Below, piece after piece: positions 41,138 through 50,382 of a stretch of DNA of 64,000 nt (position 1 is the stretch's first letter; the number at the start of each line of letters is the position of its first letter). The DNA is from Pantoea sp. BAV 3049 (GTDB lineage Bacteria > Pseudomonadota > Gammaproteobacteria > Enterobacterales > Enterobacteriaceae), in the NCBI RefSeq assembly GCF_009765445.1, contig NZ_WHOY01000031.1, forward strand, positions 3,753,606 to 3,817,605. The letters run 5' to 3'. The notes beneath the pieces were generated by a model, which made no database searches, was not told the origin of the DNA, and was given only the letters and a program-made list of their open reading frames with translations. Made by a program: the position numbers and the translations under genes.

Positions 41138-43075
41138 TCAGGTATTGAACGTTGTCCAGCCCGGTGACTGACTGAGCGCAACCTCTCCACGTCTGTTGCT
41201 CATCATTTTTACCGGTGGTGAAACCGCGGGGTTGGCATGGGCTTCCTCTACCCGGAAAACGGCAATCAGATTATTCAACTGCTGGGCCTGATCTTCCAGC
41301 GCATTGGCAGCAGCAGAAGATTGCTCAACCAGTGCGGCATTTTGTTGTGTTGTGCTGTCCATTTCCGTCATCGCGCGGCCAATCTGCTCAATACCACGAT
41401 TTTGCTCTTCTGACGCCGTGGCGATTTCCGTCATCAGTTCGCTGACTTGTGTGACAGAGTCTCTGATGCCGATCATGCTATCGCTGGCTCCTTCAACGTG
41501 AGAGGCACCTTCCTCTACCTGAGCAACGGAATTGGCGATCAGCCCCTCGATTTCCCTTGCGGCAGTGGCGCTACGCTGTGCCAAAGCCCGGACTTCTTCT
41601 GCAACCACCGCAAAGCCTCTGCCATGTTCACCCGCTCTGGCGGATTCAACGGCGGCGTTCAGCGCCAGAATATTGGTCTGGAAGGCAATGCTGTTAATCA
41701 CTGAAGTGATATCTGCAATCTGTGCCGAACTCTCTTTAATAGATTTCATGCTCTGCGTCATTTGACCAATAATCTCACCACCGCGTGCGGCCTGGTGTGA
41801 AGCCGCGACGGCCAGGGTACTGGCATTGCGCGCATTATCGGTATTTTGTTTCACTGTCGCGGTGAGCTGCTCCATGCTGGCTGCTGTTTCCACTACGGCG
41901 GCGGCTTGCTCTTCAGTACGTGAAGAGAGGTCATTGTTGCCCTCGGCTATTTCGCCCGATGCCAGCATGACACTTTGGATGCCGTTTTTCACAGAATGAA
42001 TAATCTCTTTCAGATTATCATTCATCGCGCCAATTGCCTGAAGTAGTTGCCCGGGTTCGTCCTTACGTGTACTGCTCACTGACGTGGTCAAATCACCGGC
42101 TGCGATTTGCTGTGCCACCTGCAGACTTCGCTTCAAAGGCACAGTGATACTGCTGCTGATAAGGCGGGCAATGATTATACTGGCAAGGGCTGCGGCAAGA
42201 GCAATACTGCCAATCGTCCATGTTGAGGAGTCTATAAAATGCCGCGAGTTTTTTGACTGATACACAAACATTTTATTTATCGAGTCATCAAACTGCTTCG
42301 CGCGACCTGCAAGCTCCTGGGCCGCTTTTTTATGCTCCTGCCAGACCTGATCAAATCCGCTGAGGCTGCGTCGGGAAGCGCTTATGGCGTCGTTGATGCT
42401 GCCGGTCAGCGCAATCAGCTGAGGGCTGGCATTGGTATTCAGTGAAGTCGTCAGCGTCGTGGCCCGACTAATCAGATTTTCCAGTAACTGCAGATTTTGT
42501 GGTGTCGGGGTGGTGGTAACGTCAAGCAGTACCAGCTTGATCTCTTTTAGCGTGGTTGAAAGCTGGGCGGCAGTATAGGCCATTTCCGGGGAGAGACTGG
42601 CGGAAGACAGTTCATCCAGCTGACGGGCTGTTTCCAGGAAAGGCAGCTCACGCAGCAGAATGGCCTTGCCCATCATGCTTTTCATATCTGAAATTAAAAT
42701 ATCGCGCAGATCGGAATAGTCTTTCAAAGCGTGACCAATTTCTTCCACCAGCGTCTGGCCTTCATTGTCCCACTGGAATTCTCCCAGAGTGTGATGCTGC
42801 CTGACCATCTCCTGAAGCGCCTGGCCATTTTTGTCTGCATAGTCGGTGTCATTGGTGTACTGATAAAGCGTACGGTTTAGTTTTGCCTGGGAAAAAGACC
42901 CCACCATATCAATTGTTAAGGAGCGTCGTTGTGCATTGTCCTGAATACCTGCCAGCGACATTAGCGAGATGACGCCTATCATCACCAGCGAAATGATGAT
43001 TAATGAAAACCCGGAAGCCAGTTTGTAGCCGACTTTCATATTAGTAAACCCGCTGAATGCTCCAGCCTGTCTCAT
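41138..43075 (-). CDS. Methyl-accepting chemotaxis protein
   Basis: This 645-residue chemoreceptor has TM1 at about residues 21-43, a periplasmic helical ligand domain to about 284, TM2 at about 285-308, a HAMP domain ([21 protein letters not shown]) and a cytoplasmic signalling domain with the hairpin tip region [20 protein letters not shown]. Methylation-type helices are Gln/Glu/Ala-rich. The C-terminus ends in GWTTFNT, close to the xWxxF motif that tethers CheR and CheB. The ATG at 43075 follows AGGAG by five bases; the frame open to 43165 is not used. The ligand is unknown. A FliA-type promoter precedes it. Confidence 0.93.
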   Translation of the reverse strand: MRQAGAFSGFTNMKVGYKLASGFSLIIISLVMIGVISLMSLAGIQDNAQRRSLTIDMVGSFSQAKLNRTLYQYTNDTDYADKNGQALQEMVRQHHTLGEFQWDNEGQTLVEEIGHALKDYSDLRDILISDMKSMMGKAILLRELPFLETARQLDELSSASLSPEMAYTAAQLSTTLKEIKLVLLDVTTTPTPQNLQLLENLISRATTLTTSLNTNASPQLIALTGSINDAISASRRSLSGFDQVWQEHKKAAQELAGRAKQFDDSINKMFVYQSKNSRHFIDSSTWTIGSIALAAALASIIIARLISSSITVPLKRSLQVAQQIAAGDLTTSVSSTRKDEPGQLLQAIGAMNDNLKEIIHSVKNGIQSVMLASGEIAEGNNDLSSRTEEQAAAVVETAASMEQLTATVKQNTDNARNASTLAVAASHQAARGGEIIGQMTQSMKSIKESSAQIADITSVINSIAFQTNILALNAAVESARAGEHGRGFAVVAEEVRALAQRSATAAREIEGLIANSVAQVEEGASHVEGASDSMIGIRDSVTQVSELMTEIATASEEQNRGIEQIGRAMTEMDSTTQQNAALVEQSSAAANALEDQAQQLNNLIAVFRVEEAHANPAVSPPVKMMSNRRGEVALSQSPGWTTFNT

Positions 43076-43147
43076 AGAAACTCCTGCATCATGAAAGAAA
43101 ATGTAGCCATGAACTGGCGAAAAAAGGCTGCTGTATAGATTTTTACG

Positions 43148-43174
43148 GTATCGGTCAGGAAGCATTAAACATTA
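43148..43174 (-). promoter_or_regulatory. FliA (sigma-28) promoter of the chemoreceptor gene
   Basis: On the minus strand, TAATGTTT-N11-ACCGATAC matches the flagellar consensus TAAAGTTT-N11-GCCGATAA at 13 of 16 positions with exact spacing. It lies about 70 bp before the start codon. This puts the receptor in the late flagellar regulon. Confidence 0.65.
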
Positions 43175-43485
43175 GAGATCTAAATATTTCCTTTAATTTC
43201 CGGAAAGGAATATCCTGATTATCATCATTTTTTTTACGAAAAAAATTCAGGGAAAGCGGTGGGTTTTAGCGTCGAAAGTTCACTATTTCTGCTGAAAGTT
43301 GTACAGAGATGATAATATTGCATAAGTTATGCTTAACCAATTCCGATCCCGGTGTTCTGGTTTTGCACCTTCACTAATGACCACTAAAAAGGCATTTGTT
43401 GCACGAGGCAGGTAAAATAGCGGGTTGTAAATTGGCAAGAGATGCAGAATAGTGTTTGCCAGATGAGATAAACAGGTAAACGGTG

Positions 43486-44178
43486 ATGAAAACGCTGGGA
43501 CTGATTGGTGGCATGAGTTGGGAATCTACCGTGCCTTATTATCGCCTGATAAATGAAGGGATTAAGCAGCAGTTGGGGGGCCTGCACTCGGCTAAGCTGG
43601 TGCTGTACAGTGTGGATTTTCACGAGATTGAAGCCTGCCAGGCCAGCGGCGACTGGCAGAAGGCAGGACAGATGCTGGCAGAGGCGGCGGTGTCGTTGAA
43701 AGAGGCTGGCGCGGAAGGCATCGTGCTCTGTACCAACACCATGCATAAAGTGGCCGGTGCCATTGAAGAACAGAGCGGCCTGCCGTTTCTACATATTGCA
43801 GACGGTACGGCAGCGGCGATCAAAGAGCAGAAGATGAGCCGTGTGGCGCTGCTTGGCACCCGCTATACCATGGAGCAGGATTTCTATCGTGGTCGCCTGC
43901 TGGCAGAGCACTGTATTGAAACGTTGGTTCCTGGTGAAGCTGAACGGCAGGAAGTGAACCGCATCATTTTTGCAGAGCTTTGCCTTGGTATTTTTACCGA
44001 AACCTCACGCGCTTACTATCGTCAGGTGGTTGCCGGGCTGGTGGAACAGGGCGCTGAAGGGGTGATCTTTGGCTGTACCGAAATCGGATTGTTGCTAAAG
44101 GCCACGGATTGCCCTGTTCCGGTATTCGACACCACCGCTATTCATGCCAGCGCAGCGGTGGAGTTTATGCTGTCATAA
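43486..44178 (+). CDS. ygeA: Broad-specificity amino-acid racemase YgeA (RacX)
   Basis: This 230-residue protein has the same length as E. coli YgeA, a PLP-independent racemase of the Asp/Glu family acting on several amino acids. The opening [20 protein letters not shown] is the family N-terminus. The paired catalytic cysteines are in VLCTNTMHK near residue 82 and FGCTEIGLL near residue 194. I chose the ATG at 43486, one codon after a GTG. As in E. coli it is a near neighbour of lysR/lysA. Confidence 0.94.
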   Translation: MKTLGLIGGMSWESTVPYYRLINEGIKQQLGGLHSAKLVLYSVDFHEIEACQASGDWQKAGQMLAEAAVSLKEAGAEGIVLCTNTMHKVAGAIEEQSGLPFLHIADGTAAAIKEQKMSRVALLGTRYTMEQDFYRGRLLAEHCIETLVPGEAERQEVNRIIFAELCLGIFTETSRAYYRQVVAGLVEQGAEGVIFGCTEIGLLLKATDCPVPVFDTTAIHASAAVEFMLS

Positions 44179-44356
44179 AACTGAACGCTTTTATCTGGCC
44201 TCTACCGCATCATTTGGGTAAAGGCTGGCAGTAAACAAAACTTGATGGACTTCTGATTTTCGGAAGTTAACTTTAGCGGAATTTTTTTTTGCTGGTAGCA
44301 GGCTGAACTCAGGCGTAGAACAAAGAGGGAATATTCAGACCACAAGGAGAAAAGGA
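44179..44356 (+). other. Gap after ygeA with a hairpin and poly-T tract
   Basis: The arms ACTTCTGA and TCGGAAGT (44249-44267) form an 8-bp stem with one G-T pair, and a run of nine or more T lies at about 44282-44290. This may end ygeA transcription, although the stem and T-run are separated. A strong AAGGAG site follows at 44344-44349. Confidence 0.35.
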
Positions 44357-44519
44357 ATGCCGTGGGAATATCATGCCAGAAAAGCGCAGTTCTTCTGGAA
44401 TGGTGAGTTTCAGTTTGAAGCCCGATATGTTGGTGTCAGAGGGTTTTAAAGCAATCGTTAATAATAATGAGTGTTCAGTCGATTTTACCGGCTACGTTAT
44501 TGTAAAACGTGAATTCTGA
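44357..44519 (+). pseudogene. Frameshifted small gene resembling the N-terminus of DUF2778/Tlde1-type proteins
   Basis: A strong ribosome binding site (AAGGAG) precedes an ATG that opens a 30-codon frame, MPWEYHARKAQFFWNGEF and onward to GVRGF, stopping at TAA 44447-44449. Skipping one T in the TTTT run at 44444-44447 restores a frame for 23 more codons to TGA 44517-44519, giving 53 residues. The pattern MPW-x-Y, a short gap, then NGEFQFEARYVGVRG recalls the start of DUF2778 proteins, the family of the Tlde1 type VI effectors that act on peptidoglycan. No catalytic His/Cys region follows, so it is a truncated, frameshifted remnant. A programmed +1 shift (GGG TTT TAA) is a less likely alternative. 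Confidence 0.5.
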
Positions 44520-44526
44520 CTGAGAC

Positions 44527-44556
44527 AGCGTCCTGAGTAATGCTGCTCAGGACGCT
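44527..44556. terminator. Perfect 11-bp hairpin after the small remnant gene
   Basis: AGCGTCCTGAG (44527-44537) and CTCAGGACGCT (44546-44556) pair perfectly. There is no T-run on either strand, so it may be a transcript-end stabiliser or a two-way terminator between the remnant and the minus-strand protease gene. Confidence 0.45.
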
Positions 44557-44603
44557 CTGGATTGGTTCCTCACTGGGCCATCCCGCGCGAGGTGACATCC
44601 CTG

Positions 44604-45227
44604 TTACGACTTCACTGCCGCGTCCAGCCACTCTTTAAAGCGGGCATAGGGAACGTACAAAGAGACATCTTTATATAACGTCTTGCCCGTTTTCAGATCG
44701 TTAATCCGGTTAGAGTAGCCGACAATAACCCCGCCAACAGAGTCGTCCGAGGCGTTATACACCGCGCCACCGGACATGCCTTTCACCACGCCCGCATCGG
44801 AAGCCACCACCACGCAGCTCAGCTTGTTCCACTCGTTCTTCAGCCCGGTGTTCACCAGGTTAGTTCCGGTGGATGCCACCGGCATGGCTGATATGAAGCT
44901 GTAACCGTAGAGATTAATTTTGTCGCCGATATGCCCGTTACGAAAATGCGGTGGCTGAAAATTATCATTGTGGTGATACACCACCGCCAGATCGCACTCC
45001 GGGTGCCAGGATTTGACGCGGTAGAGGGAGAATTTAGCCACATGGGCGGCGGTCAGACTATATTCTGACGTCAGCGGAATGGTGGTACCCAACGTACCAA
45101 TACCCAGCACCGTAGGAATGCCGGTTACGGTCATATCAACCCGTTTTTCCGCCTCGCGGCTGTACTCATATTTTCCTACTGAACAGCCTGCCAGCATCAG
45201 GGCCAGCAGGCAAATAGCACATCTCAT
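44604..45227 (-). CDS. Trypsin-like serine protease, lipoprotein
   Basis: This 207-residue protein has a lipobox signal (LLALMLAGC, Cys15) and a chymotrypsin-fold protease domain. The catalytic His is in LTAAHV near residue 61, the Asp in PECDLAVVYH near residue 80 and the Ser in VKGMSGGAVY near residue 153. Being a lipoprotein it should act on the periplasmic side, attached to a membrane. It has no PDZ domain and is much shorter than DegP/DegS. The substrate is unknown. It is monocistronic, convergent with the small remnant and divergent from the MFS gene. Confidence 0.82.
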   Translation of the reverse strand: MRCAICLLALMLAGCSVGKYEYSREAEKRVDMTVTGIPTVLGIGTLGTTIPLTSEYSLTAAHVAKFSLYRVKSWHPECDLAVVYHHNDNFQPPHFRNGHIGDKINLYGYSFISAMPVASTGTNLVNTGLKNEWNKLSCVVVASDAGVVKGMSGGAVYNASDDSVGGVIVGYSNRINDLKTGKTLYKDVSLYVPYARFKEWLDAAVKS

Positions 45228-45721
45228 CTTTGGTCCCCGACAATGGATAGATCAAGCACAGCTCATGAAACGCCCGTTGGATCCTTCATCGAGGTATCGG
45301 CTAACACTCAAAAACCTTTACGCTTTTCACTTAACACAAAGCCTGATGCATTCTCCTGTAAATGACAATTTTTCGTGGCTTTGTCAGGCGAATCTAAGAT
45401 CGTTCTTAGTCCGGACTGTTCAAAAAGTATTATGTAATCAGGCAAAGTATAGACAATAAAGATTTCGTAAAGATGGCATCTCGGCTGCTTTTATCAGCGA
45501 AATTCCTGTTTCGGCAAACTCAAGGGGGGCATCTGGCCCTGATTGTTGCGTCTCAGGCAATACACCCTTGTTGTGCGCGGGGTATCAGGCACCGGACAGC
45601 TGTGCTTTAATAATATTGTGACGCAGATCAAATAATCCCGGTAGTCACATTTTATCCTTTCTGCCCTGTGCGCTGGCTTTGTCCTGCCGGGGATCTTATT
45701 GAAACTTGTGGAGAAAGAGAG
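45228..45721. promoter_or_regulatory. Divergent regulatory region between protease and MFS genes
   Basis: No gene is seen in these 494 bp. An inverted repeat CTAAGA-TCGT-TCTTAG (45394-45409) is followed by the palindrome AGTCCGGACT (45408-45417). Near the MFS gene, TGTGA-CGCAGA-TCAAA (45617-45632) matches the CRP consensus at nine of ten positions. A 126-codon frame here overlaps these elements and shows no family features. Confidence 0.45.
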
Positions 45722-46885
45722 ATGCCCGTTTCCTTACTGGCACTGGCACTGAGTGCTTTTGCCATCGGCACCACGGAATTTGTCATTATGGGGCTGCTGC
45801 CGGAAGTGGCGGGTGACTTGCAGGTGTCGATCCCTTCCGCAGGCTGGCTGATCAGTGGTTATGCCCTTGGGGTCGCCATCGGGGCGCCAATAATGGCCCT
45901 GCTCACCGCGAAGCTACCGCGTAAGCGCACGCTAATCCTGCTGATGTCGATTTTTATTATTGGCAACGTCCTCTGCGCGCTGGCTTACAGCTATAACCTG
46001 CTGATGATGGCTCGCGTAATCACTGCTCTTTGTCATGGTGCTTTCTTTGGTATCGGCGCAGTGGTGGCTGCCAGCCTGGTTGCGCCTGGCAAACAGGCTT
46101 CCGCAGTGGCCCTGATGTTTACCGGCCTCACGCTGGCAAACGTGCTGGGCGTGCCTCTGGGTACCTGGTTCGGCCAGATGTTTGGCTGGCGTGCGACATT
46201 CTGGGGCGTGGCGGTTATCGGCATCCTGGCGTTTATCTCGCTGATTGTCAGCCTGCCGGAAAATAAAGAAGAGAAGCCAGTCCATCTGGCGAGCGAAATC
46301 AGCGCGCTGGGCAACGGCAGGTTATGGCTGTCGCTGCTGATGACGGTGTTTTTTGCCGCCGCGATGTTTGCGTTGTTCAGTTACATTGCGCCGCTGCTGC
46401 TGGAGGTGACCGGCATCAGCGATAAAGGCGTGAGCTGGACGCTGTTCCTGATTGGCGGCGGTCTGACGGTTGGGAATATTCTCGGCGGCAAGCTGGCGGA
46501 CTGGAAAGTCTCCTTCAGCCTGATCCTCAGCTTCTCGCTGATTGCGCTGTTCTCGCTGCTCTTCAGCTGGACCAGCCATGCACTGTGGCTGGCGGAGATC
46601 ACCCTGTTCCTTTGGGCGATGGCGACCTTTGCTATCGTTCCCGGCCTGCAGATTAACGTGGTGCGCCACGGCAAAGATGCCCCGAATCTGGTCTCCACGC
46701 TGAATATTTCCGCTTTCAATATCGGCAATGCTTTTGGTGCCTGGGCGGGGGGGGCAGTGATTAGCGGAGGTTTTGGCCTGACCGCCGTGCCAGTTGTGGC
46801 GGCGGTGCTGGCCGCTGCCGGGTTGCTACTGTGTCTGTTTACCTTCCGTCGTTCCGGCGGACAGGCCCAGACCGCCCGCGCCTAA
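45722..46885 (+). CDS. MFS transporter, DHA1 family (YdhP/AraJ-like)
   Basis: This 387-residue protein has twelve hydrophobic helices. The N-terminal signature GTTEFVIMGLLPEVA near residue 15-29 and LPRKRTLIL of the helix 2-3 loop identify the DHA1 drug and sugar efflux group that includes YdhP, AraJ and YdeA. LCHGAFFGIGAVVAASLVAP is well conserved with YdhP. The substrate cannot be assigned. The ATG at 45722 follows GAGAAAGAGA; the longer frame from 45668 is rejected. It ends tail to tail with lysR, overlapping by 4 bp. Confidence 0.88.
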   Translation: MPVSLLALALSAFAIGTTEFVIMGLLPEVAGDLQVSIPSAGWLISGYALGVAIGAPIMALLTAKLPRKRTLILLMSIFIIGNVLCALAYSYNLLMMARVITALCHGAFFGIGAVVAASLVAPGKQASAVALMFTGLTLANVLGVPLGTWFGQMFGWRATFWGVAVIGILAFISLIVSLPENKEEKPVHLASEISALGNGRLWLSLLMTVFFAAAMFALFSYIAPLLLEVTGISDKGVSWTLFLIGGGLTVGNILGGKLADWKVSFSLILSFSLIALFSLLFSWTSHALWLAEITLFLWAMATFAIVPGLQINVVRHGKDAPNLVSTLNISAFNIGNAFGAWAGGAVISGGFGLTAVPVVAAVLAAAGLLLCLFTFRRSGGQAQTARA

Positions 46886-47802
46886 CCCAGCAATGCAGCC
46901 AGGCGCTGGTTGAACAGGCTGATGTGCTGCTGCAGATGGGCGCTGAAGGCCTCGACCAGCGCGGAAGAGGGCCGATGGCGCGGCCTGATCAGGCTGACGG
47001 TAAAAGGCACATCCACGCTGAAGCGTCTGATCACTACACCGCTACCGGCATAGTCCAGCGCCGTTAGCGGATTCACCACCGATACGCCCACGCCTGCCCT
47101 GGCCATCGAACACACCGACGCCGCGCTGTGCGTTTCCATCACCATTCTTCGCTGAACGCCCTGCTCGTTGAACAGATTATCCAGCAGCTGGCGATAGCTG
47201 TCGGTACGCGACAGGCTGATGTAGTTCTGCCCGCTGAAATCCTGCGGCGTCAGGCAGGTTTTATCTGCCAGCGGATGGTCTTCCGGTAACACGCATACTT
47301 CCAGCCCGGTAAACAGTTCGGTGCGTTCTGTTCCTGCTGGTGTCACGTTGGTTTCGGTCAGTCCCAGGTCATAACGCTGGGCCGACAGCCACTCTTCCAG
47401 CAGGGGAGATTCCTGAGGAATGATATTCAGGCTGACTTCGGGGTAGCGTTGCAGAAAAGGCTGGCACAGCAGTGGCAGCAGTGACTGGGAGAAAACCGGC
47501 AGACAGGCCACGGAGAGTTCACCCCATTGAAACTGCCGTAGCCCTTCAGCGGCATTGATGATGCGATCAAGTCCGTACCAGGATCGCTGCACCTCTTCAA
47601 ACAGCCGCAGTCCCTGCACGGTAGGCTGCAGGCGTCCCCGTACCCGATCAAACAATTTAAGTCCGGTCAGCTTTTCGAACCTGGCAAGCTCCCGGCTTAC
47701 CGTAGGTTGCGAGGTATGCAGCAGCGTGGCGGCTTCCGTCAGGTTGCCGGTGGTAACCACCGCGTGAAAAATTTCGATATGCCGCAGCGTGATGCCTGCC
47801 AT
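46882..47802 (-). CDS. lysR: LysR, activator of lysA
   Basis: LysR activates lysA in response to diaminopimelate. From the ATG at 47802 (AGGA site) it has 306 residues (311 in E. coli). The helix-turn-helix is LTEAATLLHTSQPTVSRELA near residue 20-39 and the effector domain contains PQESPLLEEWLSAQRYDLGLTET. The frame open to 47904 would add 34 residues overlapping the shared promoter. It is divergent from lysA, as in E. coli. Confidence 0.97.
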   Translation of the reverse strand: MAGITLRHIEIFHAVVTTGNLTEAATLLHTSQPTVSRELARFEKLTGLKLFDRVRGRLQPTVQGLRLFEEVQRSWYGLDRIINAAEGLRQFQWGELSVACLPVFSQSLLPLLCQPFLQRYPEVSLNIIPQESPLLEEWLSAQRYDLGLTETNVTPAGTERTELFTGLEVCVLPEDHPLADKTCLTPQDFSGQNYISLSRTDSYRQLLDNLFNEQGVQRRMVMETHSAASVCSMARAGVGVSVVNPLTALDYAGSGVVIRRFSVDVPFTVSLIRPRHRPSSALVEAFSAHLQQHISLFNQRLAALLG

Positions 47803-47922
47803 GATCGGTTCCTGTGCAGGGATGCAAAGCCATATCATGGATGAATAGACTTCATTAAAACAGATATTTTTCATCCTGTCCGGGCTGTGGCGTAATAGCG
47901 GCATATTCTCAGGAGAAAACTG

Positions 47923-49176
47923 ATGCCACGCCTGCTCACCAATACCGAAACTGCGCTGACGCGCGATAACCTTCTGCCACTGGTGCGCCAGTACGGCGGC
48001 CCGATTTGGGCCTATGACGCCAGCATCATCCGCGATCGTATTGCGCAGCTACGGCAGTTTGACGTGGTGCGTTTCGCGCAGAAAGCCTGCTCAAACATTC
48101 ATATCCTGCGTCTGATGCATGCAGCCGGAGTGAAAGTGGATTCAGTTTCTCTTGGCGAGATTGAGCGTGCGCTGGTGGCAGGTTTCATACCCGGTGGCGA
48201 TGAAATCGTTTTTACCGCCGATGTTATCGACCAGCCAACGCTGAACCGCATTGCCGAACTGAAGATCCCGGTTAACGCCGGTTCTGTCGATATGCTGCAT
48301 CAGCTGGGTGAAATCTCTCCCGGCCATCCGGTGTGGCTGCGCGTGAATCCTGGCTTTGGTCATGGGCACAGCCAGAAGACCAACACCGGCGGCGAAAACA
48401 GCAAGCACGGTATCTGGCACGGCGATATGGCGCTGGCGCTGGAAGCCATTCAGCATCACCAGCTCAGGCTGGTTGGCATCCATATGCATATCGGATCGGG
48501 TGTGGATTATGCTCATCTGGAGCAGGTGTGTGATGCGATGGTGGATCAGGTGGTCAGTTTCGGCCAGGATCTGCAGGCGATTTCAGCCGGTGGCGGCCTG
48601 TCGATCCCTTATCACTTTGGTGAAGAAGCAATCAATACCGACCACTATTTTGGCCTGTGGGACGCTGCGCGCCAGCGTGTTGCGCAGCATCTGGGACATC
48701 CGGTTAAACTGGAGATTGAACCCGGTCGCTTCCTGGTGGCTGAGTCTGGCGTGCTGGTTTCACAGGTCCGTGCCGTGAAGCAGATGGGTAGCCGCCACTT
48801 CGTGATGGTGGATGCCGGTTTTAACGACCTGATGCGTCCGGCGATGTACGGCAGCTATCACCACATTTCCGCCATGGCGGGCGATGGCCGCGAGCTGAAC
48901 GAGCAGCAAACTCTGGAGAGCGTGGTGGCCGGACCGCTGTGTGAATCCGGCGATGTGTTCACCCAGCAGGAAGGGGGCAAAGTGGAAACGCGCGCGCTGC
49001 CTGCGGTGAAAGTGGGCGACTATCTGGTGTTCCACGACACTGGAGCCTACGGCGCATCAATGTCTTCTAACTACAACAGCCGTCCTCTGCTGCCGGAAGT
49101 GCTGTTTGAGAACGGTCAGCCGCGTCAGATCCGCCGTGCGCAAACCGTACAGGAACTGCTGGCGCTGGAGAGGTAA
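47923..49176 (+). CDS. lysA: Diaminopimelate decarboxylase
   Basis: LysA is the PLP enzyme that makes lysine from meso-diaminopimelate. It has 417 residues (420 in E. coli). The PLP lysine is in FAQKACSNIHIL near residue 54, with HMHIGSGVDY, the Gly-rich SAGGGLSIPY, EPGRFLVAESGVL and the C-terminal CESGDVF and GAYGASMSSNYN. LysR and probably ArgP, both encoded in this window, control it. Confidence 0.97.
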   Translation: MPRLLTNTETALTRDNLLPLVRQYGGPIWAYDASIIRDRIAQLRQFDVVRFAQKACSNIHILRLMHAAGVKVDSVSLGEIERALVAGFIPGGDEIVFTADVIDQPTLNRIAELKIPVNAGSVDMLHQLGEISPGHPVWLRVNPGFGHGHSQKTNTGGENSKHGIWHGDMALALEAIQHHQLRLVGIHMHIGSGVDYAHLEQVCDAMVDQVVSFGQDLQAISAGGGLSIPYHFGEEAINTDHYFGLWDAARQRVAQHLGHPVKLEIEPGRFLVAESGVLVSQVRAVKQMGSRHFVMVDAGFNDLMRPAMYGSYHHISAMAGDGRELNEQQTLESVVAGPLCESGDVFTQQEGGKVETRALPAVKVGDYLVFHDTGAYGASMSSNYNSRPLLPEVLFENGQPRQIRRAQTVQELLALER

Positions 49177-49238
49177 TCCTGCGGCCCATTTGTTGTCGCA
49201 GAGTGAGGGGAAACAGTGAGCAACGAAGCGGTTAAGAG

Positions 49239-49362
49239 TTGAAAATTGTGCCCCTCAGCGAGGCGCTGGCGCACCGGGAACAGGTTACCGACTGGCAGGG
49301 GCTATATCGGCGATGCACTGGATTACCCGGATAAGCCAGTGCGCTCTGTCACAAGTCGCTGA
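49239..49362 (+). pseudogene. Remnant resembling a GNAT acetyltransferase N-terminus
   Basis: From a TTG at 49239 the frame reads KIVPLSEALAHREQVTDWQ and then, after a one-base shift near 49308, GDALDYPDKPVRSVTSR before TGA at 49360-49362. The pattern resembles the first 40 or so residues of small GNAT-type acetyltransferases. The frame break and short length mean it is not a working gene. The family assignment is tentative. Confidence 0.35.
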
Positions 49363-49363
49363 G

Positions 49364-50365
49364 TTAACCCGGCGACCCCACAGAATGACGGCGCACCAGC
49401 GTCGGGCTGAACATATTCGTCACTTCCGGCAACGGCTGATTATTGGCTAAGGCCAGCGCCAGTTCTGCGGCCTGCTGTGCCATGGTCACGATCGGGTAGC
49501 GTACCGTGGTCAGCCGTGGACGGACGTAGCGCGAGACCAGTACATCATCGAAGCCAATCAGCGACATCTCTTCCGGCACCCGCACGCCGTTATCGCTCAG
49601 TACCGCCAGCGCGCCAGCGGCCATTGAATCGTTGTAACAGGCGACGGCGGTAAAAGGCTTACCCCGGCCCAGCAGCTCGGTCATCGCCTGTTCTCCTCCC
49701 ACCTCATCCGGTTCACCCAGTGCGACCAGACGGTCATTGCAGGGCAGATTATGTTCGCGCAGCGCGTCGTAATAGCCCAGAAGGCGATCTTCCGCATCCG
49801 AAATCGGGTGGGTGGAGCAGATGAACGCGATGTTCTGGTGTCCCTGCTGGATCAGATGGCGGGTGGCCAGCCAGGCCCCGTAGCGGTCATCCAGCGCAAT
49901 ACAGCGCTTCTCAAAGCCCGGCAGCGCCCGGTTGATCAGCACCATGCCGGGAATTTGCTGCATCAGCGGGACTAAATCTTCATCGGGGATCTTCTTGGCG
50001 TGCACCACCAGTGCGCCGCAGCGATGGCGGATCAGCTGCTCGATAGCCTGCCGCTCTTTTTGCTCATTGTGGTAACCGTTACCAATCAGCAAAAAGTTGC
50101 CGGTCTCATAGGCCACCTGCTCCACAGCTTTCACCAGAGCGCCAAAAAAAGGGTCGGAAACATCGCCCACTACCAGCCCCATAGTTTCGGTGGACTGCTG
50201 CGCCAGGGCGCGTGCGTTGGCGTTTGGGTGATACTTCAGCGCTTCCATTGCGCTGTTAACGGCCAGGCGTGAGTGCTCACTTGCTTTCGGCGAGTTGTTA
50301 ATTACGCGGGAGACCGTGGCGACGGAAACTCCGGCGAGCCTGGCAACATCCTTAATGGTAGCCAT
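49364..50365 (-). CDS. galR: Galactose operon repressor GalR
   Basis: GalR is a LacI-family repressor of galactose genes, inactivated by galactose. It has 333 residues, about ten fewer than E. coli because the C-terminal tail is shorter. The helix-turn-helix and hinge, ATIKDVARLAGVSVATVSRV, open the protein, followed by the sugar-binding domain (CYNDSMAAGA, GFDDVLVSRY, RPRLTTVRYP). A GalR-type operator lies just upstream, suggesting autoregulation. Confidence 0.97.
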   Translation of the reverse strand: MATIKDVARLAGVSVATVSRVINNSPKASEHSRLAVNSAMEALKYHPNANARALAQQSTETMGLVVGDVSDPFFGALVKAVEQVAYETGNFLLIGNGYHNEQKERQAIEQLIRHRCGALVVHAKKIPDEDLVPLMQQIPGMVLINRALPGFEKRCIALDDRYGAWLATRHLIQQGHQNIAFICSTHPISDAEDRLLGYYDALREHNLPCNDRLVALGEPDEVGGEQAMTELLGRGKPFTAVACYNDSMAAGALAVLSDNGVRVPEEMSLIGFDDVLVSRYVRPRLTTVRYPIVTMAQQAAELALALANNQPLPEVTNMFSPTLVRRHSVGSPG

Positions 50366-50382
50366 AGGTCAGATGCCTTCCT

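Noticed and set aside
41005-41190. 61-codon frame overlapping the chemoreceptor 3' end
   Set aside because: It contains the terminator-like hairpin at 41053-41078 and has no features of a protein family.
45079-45459. 126-codon frame upstream of the protease gene on the plus strand
   Set aside because: Half of it is antisense to the protease and the rest crosses inverted repeats of the promoter region. There is no ribosome binding site.
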